From: an uncultured Sphingomonas sp.
GTDB lineage: Bacteria; Pseudomonadota; Alphaproteobacteria; Sphingomonadales; Sphingomonadaceae
Length of the DNA stretch: 64,000 nt
Direction of reading: 5' to 3'
Assembly: GCF_946478955.1 (NCBI RefSeq)
Contig: NZ_CAMLDL010000006.1
Location: 62,001-126,000 of the forward strand
The position numbers were made by a program, and so were the translations under genes. The notes below the pieces were generated by a model. It did no database searches, had not been told where the DNA came from, and was given only the letters and a program-made list of their open reading frames with translations. Below, in pieces: positions 45,231 to 54,001 of this stretch. How positions within the stretch are numbered: the first letter of the stretch is position 1; every line of letters begins with the position of its first letter.

Positions 45231-46307
45231 ATGAATATTCAAATGGTGGGCGTCGCCGAGCCCGATTATTTCCAGTCGAACGATGAGATCGCCTTTAGCG
45301 GTCGATGGGCCGAATATCTGAAAATAGTCTCGGTCAATTTCGTCCTGACTATAGTGACAATTGGCTTGTACCGATTCTGGGCAAAGGCCCGGGAACGCCG
45401 CTACCTATGGTCCAGGACCGAGATGATCGGCGAACCGTTCGAATGGGAAGGCACCGGCAAGGAATTATTTATCGGTTTCCTGGTGGCATTGCCGCTAGTC
45501 CTGCCGACCTTCGCCATGTTTGGTTGGGGAATTCCCCGCATAGCGAGCAGCGTGGGCTGGCAATGGGCCGTCGGTGTATCCATCCTGACCTATTTGCTGT
45601 TCTTCACCCTGCTGGCGTTCGCGCGGTTTCGCGCTTTGCGATATCGGTTGTCGCGGAGCCGCTGGCGCGGGATTTCCGGCGGCGCCACGGAACGCGGCTA
45701 TGGATACGCTCTGCGCGCGCTCGGTCGTTACGCCGCAGCGTTTGCGACCCTGGGGGTTTTGTACCCTTGGTGCCATGTTGCCAACTGGAACGACCGCTGG
45801 GGATCGATGGGTTTCGGGTCATCGCCGTTCACGTCGAGGATGACGACGCGGCCCCTGCGCATCATTTGGGCGGTGACTCTGGCCGCACTGTGGTTTGGCA
45901 ATATGATGCTGATCATTCTGCAGGACCCGAATGTGATCATGTTCGGTCCCGGTGCGCCGGCGCTGATGGTGCCGCTGCTGATCTATGCGGTCACTGGCAT
46001 CTGCTATCTTGCCTATCTGTCCGCTTTCTACCGCAGCGCGCTGGACGAACTACGATTGGGCGACGTGGAATTTACGCTGGATTCGAATCTCAATGATTGG
46101 CTGAACTTCTATCTTGCGACGGCCGCATTGACGGTCGTCACGCTCGGACTGGCTATCTTCGTCTATCAATATCGGCGTTGGAAATTCATCGTGGACAGAC
46201 TGGAAATCCACGGCGGCGGCGAATTTCTGGCGCTTCGGCAATCGCAGCATGTGGGAACGTACGGTGCAGACGGCCTGGCCGACGCTTTTGATATCGGCGC
46301 CTTCTAG
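45231..46307 (+). CDS. DUF898 (YjgN-like) membrane protein, first copy
   Basis: 358 aa from the ATG at 45231, which has a G6 run just upstream; an in-frame ATG at 45192 sits directly on another G6 run and lacks spacing. About six to seven membrane segments. YLWSRTEMIGEPFEWEGTGKE and FRALRYRLSRSRWRGI are the DUF898 signatures, with the segment repeated as SALDELRLGDVEF. It ends DGLADAFDIGAF. Function unknown. First of a co-directional set with a second DUF898 gene and an M48 protease gene. Confidence 0.85.
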   Translation: MNIQMVGVAEPDYFQSNDEIAFSGRWAEYLKIVSVNFVLTIVTIGLYRFWAKARERRYLWSRTEMIGEPFEWEGTGKELFIGFLVALPLVLPTFAMFGWGIPRIASSVGWQWAVGVSILTYLLFFTLLAFARFRALRYRLSRSRWRGISGGATERGYGYALRALGRYAAAFATLGVLYPWCHVANWNDRWGSMGFGSSPFTSRMTTRPLRIIWAVTLAALWFGNMMLIILQDPNVIMFGPGAPALMVPLLIYAVTGICYLAYLSAFYRSALDELRLGDVEFTLDSNLNDWLNFYLATAALTVVTLGLAIFVYQYRRWKFIVDRLEIHGGGEFLALRQSQHVGTYGADGLADAFDIGAF

Positions 46308-46361
46308 GCAAACAGATAGGATGGGTTAGCGACGCTCGGCGCGACCATGCAGTTGGGGGAC

Positions 46362-47456
46362 ATGATGGACCAATATGTGCGTACGTCGGCGGATCCGGAT
46401 AAGGCGGTTGTCTTCACCGGGACCTGGCGGGAATATCTGCCGATCGCGGCGAGCAATGCACTGCTGACCATCGTAACACTGGGTATCTACCGTTTCTGGG
46501 CGGCCGCGCGGCAGCGGCGCTATTTATGGAGCCGGACCGAGCTCATTGGCGATCCGTTGGAATGGACCGGCACCGGCAAGGAGATGTTCATCGGTTTCCT
46601 GATGGTGATGGCCGTGATGATGCCATTCTTCCTGTTTTTCCAGTTCCTGCTGCCGGCGCTTGCCGCACGGGGTCTTGGTATCGCCGCAGGAATGGTGGTG
46701 ATTCTGTTCTATATCGCCATCCTTTACCTCGGCGGCTTCGCTCAGTTCCGCGCGCTGCGCTACCGCCTGTCGCGGAGCTGGTGGCGCGGCATACGGGGTG
46801 GCAGCGATGAGCCCGGCTGGAATTATGGCGGCGAATATCTTGGCCGAACCATTATCGCCGGCATGACATGGGGCATCGCCTGGCCGTGGCAAGCCGTCCA
46901 CCTGTGGAATAGCCGTTGGAATAATATGAGCTTTGGCCAGCAATCCTTTTCGACCGACCTTAATGCAGATGGCCTGAAGGCGCGCTGGTTCGCGATCTAC
47001 CTTGCGCCGATTGCCGTTTTGGTCTTGATCGGAATTATTTTCGCGGCGGTCGGGTTTGGCACAGGGCAGTTCAAGAACGAGGCCGCTGAGGCCACCTTGG
47101 GAACAATCTTTCTGGCCCTATTCCTCCTGGTCTACCTTATTGTCCCTTTGGCGATGCTCAACTGGTATGCTGCCTTTTATCGCAAAGCGGCCGACGAATT
47201 GCGCCTTGGGGACCTGGCCTTCGGGTTCGACGCCACGACGTGGCAATGGCTAAAGCTCTGGCTGGGCAATATTGCATTGGCGATCGTCACCCTTGGCCTT
47301 GGTCTGACCTATTGGGGCTATCGAAACTGGTCGTTCATCATTCGCCACCTTCATGTTTATGGGCAAGTCGATGTGTCGATGATGCAGCAATCGACAACCC
47401 ACGCACCGACCGAGGCGGAAGGTTTTGCCGACGCCTTTGACATTGGCGCGATCTAG
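46362..47456 (+). CDS. DUF898 (YjgN-like) membrane protein, second copy
   Basis: 364 aa from ATG 46362 (an adjacent ATG at 46365 and an upstream one at 46347 are alternatives; GGGGG at 46355 fits 46365 best). It is a diverged paralogue of the preceding gene: YLWSRTELIGDPLEWTGTGKE, FRALRYRLSRSWWRGIRGG and KAADELRLGDLAFGF line up closely, and the C-terminal tail EGFADAFDIGAI is almost the same. Six to seven membrane segments. The M48 protease gene begins 9 nt after the stop. Confidence 0.85.
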   Translation: MMDQYVRTSADPDKAVVFTGTWREYLPIAASNALLTIVTLGIYRFWAAARQRRYLWSRTELIGDPLEWTGTGKEMFIGFLMVMAVMMPFFLFFQFLLPALAARGLGIAAGMVVILFYIAILYLGGFAQFRALRYRLSRSWWRGIRGGSDEPGWNYGGEYLGRTIIAGMTWGIAWPWQAVHLWNSRWNNMSFGQQSFSTDLNADGLKARWFAIYLAPIAVLVLIGIIFAAVGFGTGQFKNEAAEATLGTIFLALFLLVYLIVPLAMLNWYAAFYRKAADELRLGDLAFGFDATTWQWLKLWLGNIALAIVTLGLGLTYWGYRNWSFIIRHLHVYGQVDVSMMQQSTTHAPTEAEGFADAFDIGAI

Positions 47457-47465
47457 GGGGGCGGC

Positions 47466-48518
47466 ATGGACGCAATCCTCTATGACGGCGTTACGGCCGA
47501 TCGTCACCAGGTTCGTGTCGAAGCAGGCACGGGAGACCTGCACCTATTCGGACTGTCGGCCGGGCCGGAATCCATTCCCGCGACGGACCTGACGATTGTC
47601 GATTCCGATGCTCGGCGAACCACGCTGGGTCATAGACAGCGATCCGGCTGGCGCCTCGTCCTTGCGCAACCGGTTGCACCGGACATCGCCGCGTTGCTGC
47701 CTAAGAAGAGCGACTATGGCAGCTGGATCGACCGGGTCGGATTATGGAAAGCGTCGGGCGCAATGGCGGTCGCTGCCGGCGCTGTCCTGCTCATCGGTTA
47801 TACCGCGCCAACATGGATGGCGCCGCTGGTTCCCGAAAGCTGGGAAAGGAACCTTGGCGCAGCGCTTGTTGGTGATTTTGGCGACAATGCGTGCCACTCC
47901 AGCACCGCAGACGCTGCGCTGAAGAAAATGGCGGCGCGAGTCGACCCGGCGGCAGGTTCCGCCGCCAGCATTCCGATGACGGTCATCGACGTTGGCATTT
48001 TCAACGCTGCCGCCATTCCGGGAAACCGTATCGTCATTTTCAAAGGCGCGCTGGATGACACCGACAATCCGGATGCGATGGCCGGAATATTGGCCCATGA
48101 GATTGGCCATGTGCGCAAACGACATGTGACGCAGGCGCTGATCCGCGAACTTGGCATCGGCGCGCTGATCCGCCTGTTCGCGGGCGACATCGGGGCGAAT
48201 GCGCAGCAGCTTGTGTCGCTAAGCTATACTCGCGCCAACGAGGAGGAGGCCGACCAGGAGGCGATCAAGGCATTGGACAACGGCAACATCGACCCGCGCC
48301 CGACCGCCGCATTGTTCCGTGACCTGGAAAAGCTGAGTGGGCCGCTGGATTCGGTCAAATGGCTGAACAGCCATCCACAAAGCGGCGACCGTGCCAAATT
48401 GTTCGACGCGTCGTGGAAAAAGGGGCGCATCTATCAAACATCATTGACCCAGGCCGACTATCAGGCCCTCCAGAATGCCTGCGGCTCAAGGCCGGAGAAA
48501 GAGGTGCTAGCGCCGTAG
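47466..48518 (+). CDS. Membrane-anchored M48 metallopeptidase
   Basis: 350 aa. An N-terminal domain of about 90 residues with beta-strand character (unknown, DUF7092-like in position) precedes a membrane helix (about 97-115, MAVAAGAVLLIGYTA), and then the gluzincin domain: HEIGHV at 211-216 and the third zinc ligand in NEEEADQEA (259-267). The WLNSHPQSGDR segment near 300 is typical of this M48 group (Oma1/BepA-like). Predicted to act at the membrane with the catalytic domain on the periplasmic side. Directly downstream of the two DUF898 genes, spacing 9 nt. Confidence 0.88.
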   Translation: MDAILYDGVTADRHQVRVEAGTGDLHLFGLSAGPESIPATDLTIVDSDARRTTLGHRQRSGWRLVLAQPVAPDIAALLPKKSDYGSWIDRVGLWKASGAMAVAAGAVLLIGYTAPTWMAPLVPESWERNLGAALVGDFGDNACHSSTADAALKKMAARVDPAAGSAASIPMTVIDVGIFNAAAIPGNRIVIFKGALDDTDNPDAMAGILAHEIGHVRKRHVTQALIRELGIGALIRLFAGDIGANAQQLVSLSYTRANEEEADQEAIKALDNGNIDPRPTAALFRDLEKLSGPLDSVKWLNSHPQSGDRAKLFDASWKKGRIYQTSLTQADYQALQNACGSRPEKEVLAP

Positions 48519-48567
48519 CGCATACCCGCCCTTGCCCGGCTGCGACGGGGCGGGCATGGGGAGAAGC

Positions 48568-49344
48568 ATGCAGACAACCGACATCCCCGCCATACCGCTC
48601 GCCTATTTCGATCCGGGCGACAATCGCCGGATCGCGTATCGCCAACGCAAGCCGGATCACGGCAAGCCAACCGTCCTTTTCCTGCCCGGATACGCCAGCG
48701 ACATGGAAGGCGCGAAAGCGACAACGATCGATCTATTCTGTGCCAGCCGAGGGGTTGGCTGCCTGCGCATGGATTATAGCGGCACCGGGTCTTCAGGCGG
48801 GGAATTTGGCGACGGGACGCTGGACCGATGGCTGAACGAGGTGTTGAGCGCGATTGATTTCATGACCGATGGCGAACCGATCGTCATCGCGGGGTCCTCG
48901 ATGGGCGGATGGCTCGCCTTTCACGCCGCCCTGCAACGCCCAGATCGCGTCAAAGGGCTGGTGGGGATCGCCGCCGCGCCCGATTTCACCGACTGGGGTT
49001 TCAGTGCCGAGGAAAAGCAGGGCCTGGATCGCGGCGAGGTTCTGGAACGCGCAAACCCATATGGACCGGAACCGATGCGGACCTACCCGGACTTCTGGAA
49101 ATCCGGGCTTGGCATGCGGCTGTTGTACAACCCCATCGACCTCAATATTCCCGTGCGGCTTGTCCATGGGGAAAAGGACACTGACGTCCCAATGGGCGTT
49201 CCCATCAAGTTGATGGACGACCTGCGTTCATCGGACGTGCAGCTAAACCTCATCAAGAATGGCGGCCACCGCCTTAGTGAACCGCACGAGATCCATGCGA
49301 TTCTCGTTGCGCTCGTCGGCCTGTTGGAGCTGATTGCCGAATGA
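48568..49344 (+). CDS. Alpha/beta-hydrolase (ABHD10-like serine hydrolase)
   Basis: 258 aa from the ATG at 48568, with GGGGAG upstream; an earlier ATG at 48532 is unsupported. Nucleophile elbow GSSMGG (Ser111), acid probably Asp204 in GEKDTDVP and His234 in GGHRLSEP form the triad. The YSGTGSSGGEF segment at 70 is typical of the ABHD10 depalmitoylase-like group. Substrate likely an ester or thioester, not determinable. The stop overlaps the next gene by 4 nt (ATGA). Confidence 0.82.
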   Translation: MQTTDIPAIPLAYFDPGDNRRIAYRQRKPDHGKPTVLFLPGYASDMEGAKATTIDLFCASRGVGCLRMDYSGTGSSGGEFGDGTLDRWLNEVLSAIDFMTDGEPIVIAGSSMGGWLAFHAALQRPDRVKGLVGIAAAPDFTDWGFSAEEKQGLDRGEVLERANPYGPEPMRTYPDFWKSGLGMRLLYNPIDLNIPVRLVHGEKDTDVPMGVPIKLMDDLRSSDVQLNLIKNGGHRLSEPHEIHAILVALVGLLELIAE

Positions 49345-50105
49345 TCCTTTTTGCCGCGGCGCTGATCATTGCCGCACCAAGCAGCGGGCCGGCCAAGCCC
49401 ATCGCCTATCCCGAAGTTGTCTCCGCGACCTGCGGCGTTGGCGAGGAGCCTGATGATATCACCTGCCGCGCGTTGGACGCCGAACGTCGGGGTGATTTCG
49501 CCGGTAGCGCCGGTCAGTTTGAGAAGCTTGCCGCGCGTCTAGGTGACAGCGAGCCGGTCCGCCGCGATCGTGCCTATTCGGCGGCTGGCAACATGTGGAT
49601 TGCCGGCGGGCGCCCCACCGAAGCGGGGGCGGCGCTGGACAAGGCGATCAAAGGCGGCACTCTCACCGGCCAGCAATTGGGGCTGGCCCAGCTGGACCGC
49701 GCCCGCGCTGCAGAGGCTGCTGGCGATTTGAAGACCGCGCGAACCATGGTGCGCGGCGCAACCGTGACGATCCCCGACGACCCCTTCCTCTATTATTTTT
49801 CCGCTGTGCTGGCCAAGCGGGAGAATGACCTGCCGGGCGCGCGCTCGGCCATCAATCGCGCCTTGTCCATGGCACCCAATTCGTCGGAATTGCTGCTCGA
49901 GGCCGGAAATATCGCCGACCTTTCGGGCGACAAGGACGCCGCAAAGCAATTTTGGAACCGCGCAATTGCCGCAGGTGCGACCAGCGCCGCCGGCCAGACC
50001 GCCCAGGCAAACCTCAATAGCCAGAGCGTTCCCTTGACGGTGACGAACCATGTTACCGCGCGTCCCGATGGCGATGGTGAAGGCCAGGACCAACCACAGA
50101 ATTAA
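49341..50105 (+). CDS. Exported TPR-like repeat protein
   Basis: 254 aa, ATG overlaps the hydrolase stop. The short hydrophobic start (MILFAAALIIAAPSSGPA) is a likely signal peptide. Residues about 45-220 contain several tetratricopeptide-like helix pairs (for example AERRGDFAGSAGQFEKLAARLG and GDLKTARTMVRGA). The tail is Gln/Asp-rich (DGDGEGQDQPQN). Function unknown; probably scaffold for the neighbouring hydrolase or envelope partner, which is inference from position only. Confidence 0.7.
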   Translation: MILFAAALIIAAPSSGPAKPIAYPEVVSATCGVGEEPDDITCRALDAERRGDFAGSAGQFEKLAARLGDSEPVRRDRAYSAAGNMWIAGGRPTEAGAALDKAIKGGTLTGQQLGLAQLDRARAAEAAGDLKTARTMVRGATVTIPDDPFLYYFSAVLAKRENDLPGARSAINRALSMAPNSSELLLEAGNIADLSGDKDAAKQFWNRAIAAGATSAAGQTAQANLNSQSVPLTVTNHVTARPDGDGEGQDQPQN

Positions 50106-50245
50106 TATCGGACCCCGCAGCTTGCGTTCGCACGGCGGATGCGGCCCTTTGCCTTGAAGTTTATACGGGTTGGACCCAGACTCTCTGCTCGCAGGTTTGC
50201 GTTCATGACGCCCCGCCTGACCATTGAAGAAGCGAGCAGATCGAG

Positions 50246-50698
50246 ATGAAATACCTGCATTCCATGATCCGGGTGACGGACCCCGAAGCAACCATCGCAT
50301 TTTTCGAAACGCTCGGCCTACGGGAGATGCGGCGGATGGAGAGCGAAGCCGGTCGTTTCACACTGATATTCCTGGCGGCGCCCGAAGATATTGTTGACGG
50401 ATCGGACAAGGCCCGCGCCGAGGTCGAGCTGACCTATAACTGGCCATCGCAAGACGGTGCGCCGCCCGAGGTATATGGCGGTGGTCGCAATTTCGGCCAC
50501 CTGGCCTACCGCGTCGACAATATTTACGACACCTGCCAGCGGCTGGCCGACGCCGGGCACATCATCCACCGTCCTCCACGCGACGGCCATATGGCATTTG
50601 TGAAGTCACCGGACGGCATTTCGGTCGAACTCCTGCAGGATGGCTATCTGGAACCGGCCGAACCATGGGCATCGATGCCCAACGGCGGGACTTGGTAA
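50246..50698 (+). CDS. gloA: Lactoylglutathione lyase (glyoxalase I)
   Basis: 150 aa of the VOC fold. The four metal ligands are visible: His5 (KYLHSMIRV), Glu61 (VELTYNW), His85 (FGHLAYRV) and Glu128 (SVELLQ). It converts the hemithioacetal of methylglyoxal and glutathione to S-lactoylglutathione. gloB follows after 1 nt, so the pathway is encoded as a pair. Confidence 0.94.
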   Translation: MKYLHSMIRVTDPEATIAFFETLGLREMRRMESEAGRFTLIFLAAPEDIVDGSDKARAEVELTYNWPSQDGAPPEVYGGGRNFGHLAYRVDNIYDTCQRLADAGHIIHRPPRDGHMAFVKSPDGISVELLQDGYLEPAEPWASMPNGGTW

Positions 50699-50699
50699 A

Positions 50700-51425
50700 A
50701 TGACGCTCGAAATCGTCCCGGTTCCGGCATTTTCGGACAATTACCTTTGGCTGCTTCACGATAGCGACAGCGGCGAAACGGCGGTCGTTGATCCGGGCGA
50801 TGCGGCACCGGTCGTGGCCGAAGCGGCACGTCGTGGCTGGACCATCGACAAGATTCTGAACACCCATTGGCACCCGGACCACACGGGCGGCAATGCCGAC
50901 ATCAAGGCCACGGGTGCGACCGTCTATGCCCCAGCGGGAGAAGCCGGCCGCATCCCGACCACTGATGTTGGCTTGAAGGAAGGTGATGTCGTTAGCGTCG
51001 GCGCCCACCAGGCCGAAATCTGGGAAGTTCCCGGCCACACCGCTGGCCATATCGCCTACGTCTTTCGAAATGATGGCCTTGCCTTTGTCGGGGACACACT
51101 GTTCGCAATGGGGTGCGGCCGCCTGTTCGAGGGCACGCCTCAGCAAATGTTCTCGTCCCTTCGCCGTTTGGCCGAATTACCGGCCGACACCCGGCTCTAT
51201 TGCGCGCATGAATATACGCTGGCCAACGCCCGCTTCGCGGCCGACGCCTTCCCGGAAGATGAGGCAATTCATCGGCGGCTTCGCATTGTTGAGGACAAGC
51301 GGGCGAAGGACCGCATGACGGTGCCAACAACGGTCGGAGAGGAACGGGCCACCAATCCCTTCTTGCGGGCGCAGACCGACAGCGAATTCGCCGCGCTGCG
51401 CACCGCAAAGGATAATTTTCGATAG
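50700..51425 (+). CDS. gloB: Hydroxyacylglutathione hydrolase (glyoxalase II)
   Basis: 241 aa from the ATG at 50700. The metallo-beta-lactamase motif THWHPDHTGG (His56, His58, Asp60, His61), GHTAGH, FVGDTLF and CAHEYTL supply the binuclear metal site; the glyoxalase II C-terminal domain (PTTVGEERATNPFLRA) is intact. Hydrolyses S-lactoylglutathione to D-lactate and glutathione. Confidence 0.95.
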   Translation: MTLEIVPVPAFSDNYLWLLHDSDSGETAVVDPGDAAPVVAEAARRGWTIDKILNTHWHPDHTGGNADIKATGATVYAPAGEAGRIPTTDVGLKEGDVVSVGAHQAEIWEVPGHTAGHIAYVFRNDGLAFVGDTLFAMGCGRLFEGTPQQMFSSLRRLAELPADTRLYCAHEYTLANARFAADAFPEDEAIHRRLRIVEDKRAKDRMTVPTTVGEERATNPFLRAQTDSEFAALRTAKDNFR

Positions 51426-51481
51426 CCAATTTCAAGGCTGGTGCGTTGTCGCATCGTCTAAGGCAGAAAGGGGATAGAACC

Positions 51482-51895
51482 ATGAGGACCGAAACCACCC
51501 TAATGCTTGCAGCCGCTGCTGCGGCGCTGGCGGCCTGTTCCGCTAGCACTGCCTATAATGGCCCCAGCCCGCAAGCACAGGCAGAGCTTGCCAAAGAGCT
51601 TCAGGGGCGCGTTGCCGGCGCGCCAAAAAACTGCATTCCCAACAACCGGGGCATGAATATGCAGATCATCGACGATTACACGCTGCTCTATCATGACGGC
51701 CGGACGACCTGGCTGCAGAAACCGCGCGGCGGATGTAACGGGATCGCCATTGGTAGCAACACGCTGGTAACGCGCCAGTTCGGTACCAATCAACTATGTG
51801 ACGGCGATATCAATAATCTGGTTGATCTGCGCACAGGAATGCAGGGTGGTGCATGCGTTTTCGGACCGTTCATTCCTTATACCCTGCCGCGGTAA
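51482..51895 (+). CDS. Small lipoprotein, DUF6491-like
   Basis: 137 aa from the ATG at 51482. Signal peptide with lipobox L16-A-A-C19. The mature part has Cys51, Cys85, Cys106 and Cys125, with IIDDYTLLYHDGRTTW and LCDGDINNLVDLRTG-type segments; this resembles DUF6491 proteins (single W plus paired Cys, C-terminal GGACVFGPF). Function unknown. A decayed copy of its C-terminus lies 180 nt downstream. Confidence 0.7.
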   Translation: MRTETTLMLAAAAAALAACSASTAYNGPSPQAQAELAKELQGRVAGAPKNCIPNNRGMNMQIIDDYTLLYHDGRTTWLQKPRGGCNGIAIGSNTLVTRQFGTNQLCDGDINNLVDLRTGMQGGACVFGPFIPYTLPR

Positions 51896-51927
51896 TCCGT
51901 AGACGATAATCCAAATCATCAACTACT

Positions 51928-51969
51928 CTAAAGCCGTGAACGGGATCATCGCGCTATCCACGGCTTTAG
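51928..51969. repeat. Perfect 11-bp inverted repeat
   Basis: CTAAAGCCGTG (51928-51938) and CACGGCTTTAG (51959-51969), separated by 20 nt. It follows the lipoprotein gene and precedes the decayed copy. No T-tract follows, so it is not a clear terminator; it could be an operator or a transcript structure. Confidence 0.65.
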
Positions 51970-51980
51970 GGGAAATATTT

Positions 51981-52161
51981 ATGAAATTTCCGATTGTCGT
52001 CGGCCTGACGTTACTGGCATCTGCCGGGCCGCCATTGGTGAGACACCCGACCAATCCCGACAACCCGCTATTTGTGCGCGGATGAGTTGGTCGGCCTGAT
52101 GGACTTTGAAAATGGCATCCAGGGAGGTGCCTGTTCACCCCCTACAAGCGTCTCTGATTAG
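51981..52161 (+). pseudogene. Decayed copy of the DUF6491-like lipoprotein
   Basis: ATG 51981 opens a 34-codon frame with a signal-like start (MKFPIVVGLTLLASAG) that stops at 52083-52085. Shifted by +1 nt, 52072-52161 encodes a tail with LC, then L-x-D, then G-I-QGGAC, which matches the intact neighbour from Leu105 to Cys125 at about half of the positions, with all of the Leu, Asp, Gly and Cys anchors conserved. About 70 codons of the middle are missing. The remnant ends within the convergent acyl-CoA synthetase stop. Confidence 0.6.
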
Positions 52162-53939
52162 CGGGAGTAGAGTGCCGCCAGACGGTCCCCATACTCCTTG
52201 CCGATGACATGGCGACGAATCTTCATGGACGGCGTCAGCATTTCATTGTCGACCGTGAACGGTTCGTCCGCAATGATGAACCGCCGCACCTTCTCAATGA
52301 CGCTGACGTCTGCGTTCACCCGGTCAACGGCCTTCGCCAGTAATTTCTGAAGCGCCTCGGGATCGTCCTTTACCTTGCGCGTCTCCTCCGGGTCCGGGAC
52401 CAGCAGTGCGACCAGATGTGGCCGCTGATCGCCATAGACCATCGCCTGCAGAATTTCCGGCTGCAGCGTCAGCATTCCTTCGACGCGCTGCGGCGAGACA
52501 TTGTCGCCCTTGTCGTTGACGATCAGATCTTTCTTGCGATCCGTGATCTTGATCCGGCCCTTTTCATCAAGGTGGCCGACATCGCCGGTAGCGAGCCAGG
52601 TCCCGGCACCGTCCCCATGATCCTGAAGCACGCGCGCGGACTCTTCCGGATTATTCCAATAGCCATGCATCACAAGCTCGCCGCGAACCATGATCTCGCC
52701 ATCGTCGGCAATCCGCACATCGGCGCCAAGCATCGGCGGACCTACCGTATCCATGCGAATTCCCGCTTTGGGCCGGTTGCAGCTGATGACCGGGCCGGCC
52801 TCGGTCTGTCCATAGCCCTGCAGCATCGGCAGACCCATCGCCTGGAAGAACAGGCCGACGTCGGGGTTAAGCGGCGCCCCGCCTGAGACCATCGCCTTCA
52901 TCCGGCCACCAAATTTGTTCTTCACCTTCTTGCGCAGCGTCAGCGACAGGATGCCGTCCATCGGCAGGTCCCACGGCACCGACTTCCCACGATAGCGTTT
53001 TGATTCGATCGAAAGCGCGCGATTCATCAGATAGGCTGGCAGGCCGCCGTCCTTTTCGACCTGCTTCATGATCTTGGCGCGCAACATTTCAAACAGGCGC
53101 GGTACCACCACCATGATGGTCGGCTTTACGTCCTCGATATTGGCCGCAAGCTTCTCCAAACTTTCGGCGTAATAAATCTGCCCGCCGAGCGCGACCGGGA
53201 AATGCTGGCCGCCGGTGTGTTCATAGGCATGACTGGCGGGGAGGAAGGACAGGAACACTTCATCGTCCCAACCAAAATCATTGGCGATGATGTCGATGCA
53301 TCCCTCAATATTGGCGAGGATCATGCCATGATGCTGCCGCACGCCGCGCGGGGCGCCCCCGGTGCCGCTGGTATAGATAAGGCAGGCGAGGTCGTCGCGT
53401 CCGACGGTTTCCATTCGCTGCTCAGCGGCGGCAACATCGCCGCCATCTTTCACCAGGTCATTCCAGTGATGGAAATCGGCCACATCCGTCGACTGGCCGG
53501 AAATGATGTCGTCGATTGAAATGATGTGGTGGCAATCACTGGCGAACATAACTGCGGGGAGAAGCGGTTTCGCCAGCTTTTGATTCGACACGATCACGGC
53601 GCTGGCGCCGCTATTGGCCAGAATATGCTGGTGGTCGCGTGTTGTGTTGGTGGTGTAGGTCGGCACGGTAACACAGCCCGCCGCCATGATGCCAAGATCC
53701 GCGATCAGCCATTCCGGCCGATTTTCGCTGACCAGCATCACCCGATCACCGGGCTTCAGGCCAAGGCGGTGCAGGCTTTTGGCCAGCGCGGCGACCTGAC
53801 GCGCCGCTTCGGAGTAGCTGACAGGTTGCCATTCGCCGTCGCGCTTTTTCCACAGAAACGGCTTGTCACCCTTTTCGCGTGCGCGCTGAAAAAACATCGT
53901 CACCAAATTGGGGAAATGTTCGAGCTGGGTTGATGCCAC
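52158..53939 (-). CDS. AMP-forming acyl-CoA synthetase, long-chain type
   Basis: 593 aa from the GTG at 53939, which has AAGGAA upstream; the frame extends to 54068 into the ggt end. The ANL-superfamily blocks are present: YTSGTGGAPRGV (P-loop, a Thr-to-Gly and Lys-to-Arg variant of the usual TSGTTGxPKG), GYGQTEAGPVIS, WLATGDVGHLDEKGRIKITDRKKDLIV, and the late Lys region. The enzyme activates fatty acids to acyl-CoA, feeding beta-oxidation and, through acyl-CoA dehydrogenases, ETF. Last gene of pyrD-ggt-acyl-CoA synthetase on the minus strand. Confidence 0.87.
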   Translation of the reverse strand: MASTQLEHFPNLVTMFFQRAREKGDKPFLWKKRDGEWQPVSYSEAARQVAALAKSLHRLGLKPGDRVMLVSENRPEWLIADLGIMAAGCVTVPTYTTNTTRDHQHILANSGASAVIVSNQKLAKPLLPAVMFASDCHHIISIDDIISGQSTDVADFHHWNDLVKDGGDVAAAEQRMETVGRDDLACLIYTSGTGGAPRGVRQHHGMILANIEGCIDIIANDFGWDDEVFLSFLPASHAYEHTGGQHFPVALGGQIYYAESLEKLAANIEDVKPTIMVVVPRLFEMLRAKIMKQVEKDGGLPAYLMNRALSIESKRYRGKSVPWDLPMDGILSLTLRKKVKNKFGGRMKAMVSGGAPLNPDVGLFFQAMGLPMLQGYGQTEAGPVISCNRPKAGIRMDTVGPPMLGADVRIADDGEIMVRGELVMHGYWNNPEESARVLQDHGDGAGTWLATGDVGHLDEKGRIKITDRKKDLIVNDKGDNVSPQRVEGMLTLQPEILQAMVYGDQRPHLVALLVPDPEETRKVKDDPEALQKLLAKAVDRVNADVSVIEKVRRFIIADEPFTVDNEMLTPSMKIRRHVIGKEYGDRLAALYSR

Positions 53940-54001
53940 CCTGTTGTTCCTTCTCCTGTCGCGCCTCTTTTCGGACGCTTGGTCAATCCTGATTGTGCGG
54001 C

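Noticed and set aside
45181..45232. Repeated TTTGGGGGGAT before the first DUF898 gene
   Set aside because: Two G6 runs look like a duplication, but they are explained by ribosome-binding sites for alternative starts; 11 nt is too little for more.
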